Source: Veillonellaceae bacterium (GTDB lineage Bacteria > Bacillota_C > Negativicutes > UBA1444). Taken from it: a DNA stretch of 12,674 nt. A program made the position numbers and the translations under genes. Location of the stretch: the NCBI GenBank assembly GCA_012798135.1, contig JAAZNU010000089.1, forward strand, positions 1-12,674, in the 5' to 3' direction. Shown piece by piece: positions 12,605-12,674 of this stretch. Position 1 is the stretch's first letter; every line of letters begins with the position of its first letter. The notes under the pieces were generated by a model. The model saw only the letters and a program-made list of their open reading frames with translations, made no database searches and had not been told where the DNA came from.

Positions 12605-12674
12605 AGCCGTACCACCTGTACCATTAGCGATAAAGCTATATATATCAAGGGTTTAGGTGGATAGATATTTCCTA
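12534..12674. repeat. Terminal direct repeat, right copy (circle overlap)
   Basis: This is the second copy of the 141-base terminal identity. It contains the start of the origin region, including the first two iterons (GTACCA at 12609-12614 and 12618-12623). In the real circle this stretch exists once. Confidence 0.95.

Noticed and set aside
11874..12648. Minus-strand ORFs opposite the helicase gene
   Set aside because: They are antisense shadows of a strongly conserved SF3 helicase frame.

Overview
The window is almost certainly one complete circular mobile element. Its first and last 141 bases are identical, so the real unit is about 12,533 bp closed on itself. The gene set is that of a phage satellite of the capsid-forming PICI (phage-inducible chromosomal island) type from a low-GC Gram-positive bacterium. 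Strong AGGAGG-type ribosome sites, AT-rich codons, P27/Terminase_1 packaging genes, a DUF1056-like joining protein and a Tn916-like integrase point to the Lactobacillales. I cannot name a genus.

Layout of the circle: (1) 76-285, a symmetric array of ten TGGTAC iterons, read as the replication origin, directly downstream of the helicase gene when the circle is closed. (2) 343-7045, a rightward packaging and head module: a 78-aa unknown, HNH nuclease, G-rich cos candidate, strong promoter with an overlapping inverted repeat, 46-aa XtrA-like protein, terminator-like hairpin, TerS, TerL, small membrane protein, portal, a prohead protease fused to the major capsid protein, a second terminator, then two head-tail connector/adaptor genes. 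(3) 7046-7292, a non-coding stretch with paired arm-type sites, read as attP. (4) 7293-9280, leftward integrase and repressor. (5) 9281-9431, divergent promoters. (6) 9432-12516, the rightward early operon: excisionase-like HTH protein, 70-aa unknown, a structured intergenic RNA candidate, 82-aa unknown, primase-polymerase and a D5-like SF3 helicase.

How it should work: the repressor (HTH domain, no self-cleavage peptidase) keeps the element silent. Relief of repression, probably by a helper-phage protein, would switch on excision and theta-type replication from the iteron origin. The head operon then makes a procapsid and packages the element with its own terminase. There are no tail, baseplate, holin or endolysin genes, so completed heads must borrow tails and lysis from a helper phage. 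The most notable details are the symmetric 2+3|3+2 iteron origin, an internal ribosome site and in-frame start inside the protease-capsid fusion that would release a free capsid protein, the operator-like repeat on the late promoter, and a three-way-junction RNA candidate in the early operon.
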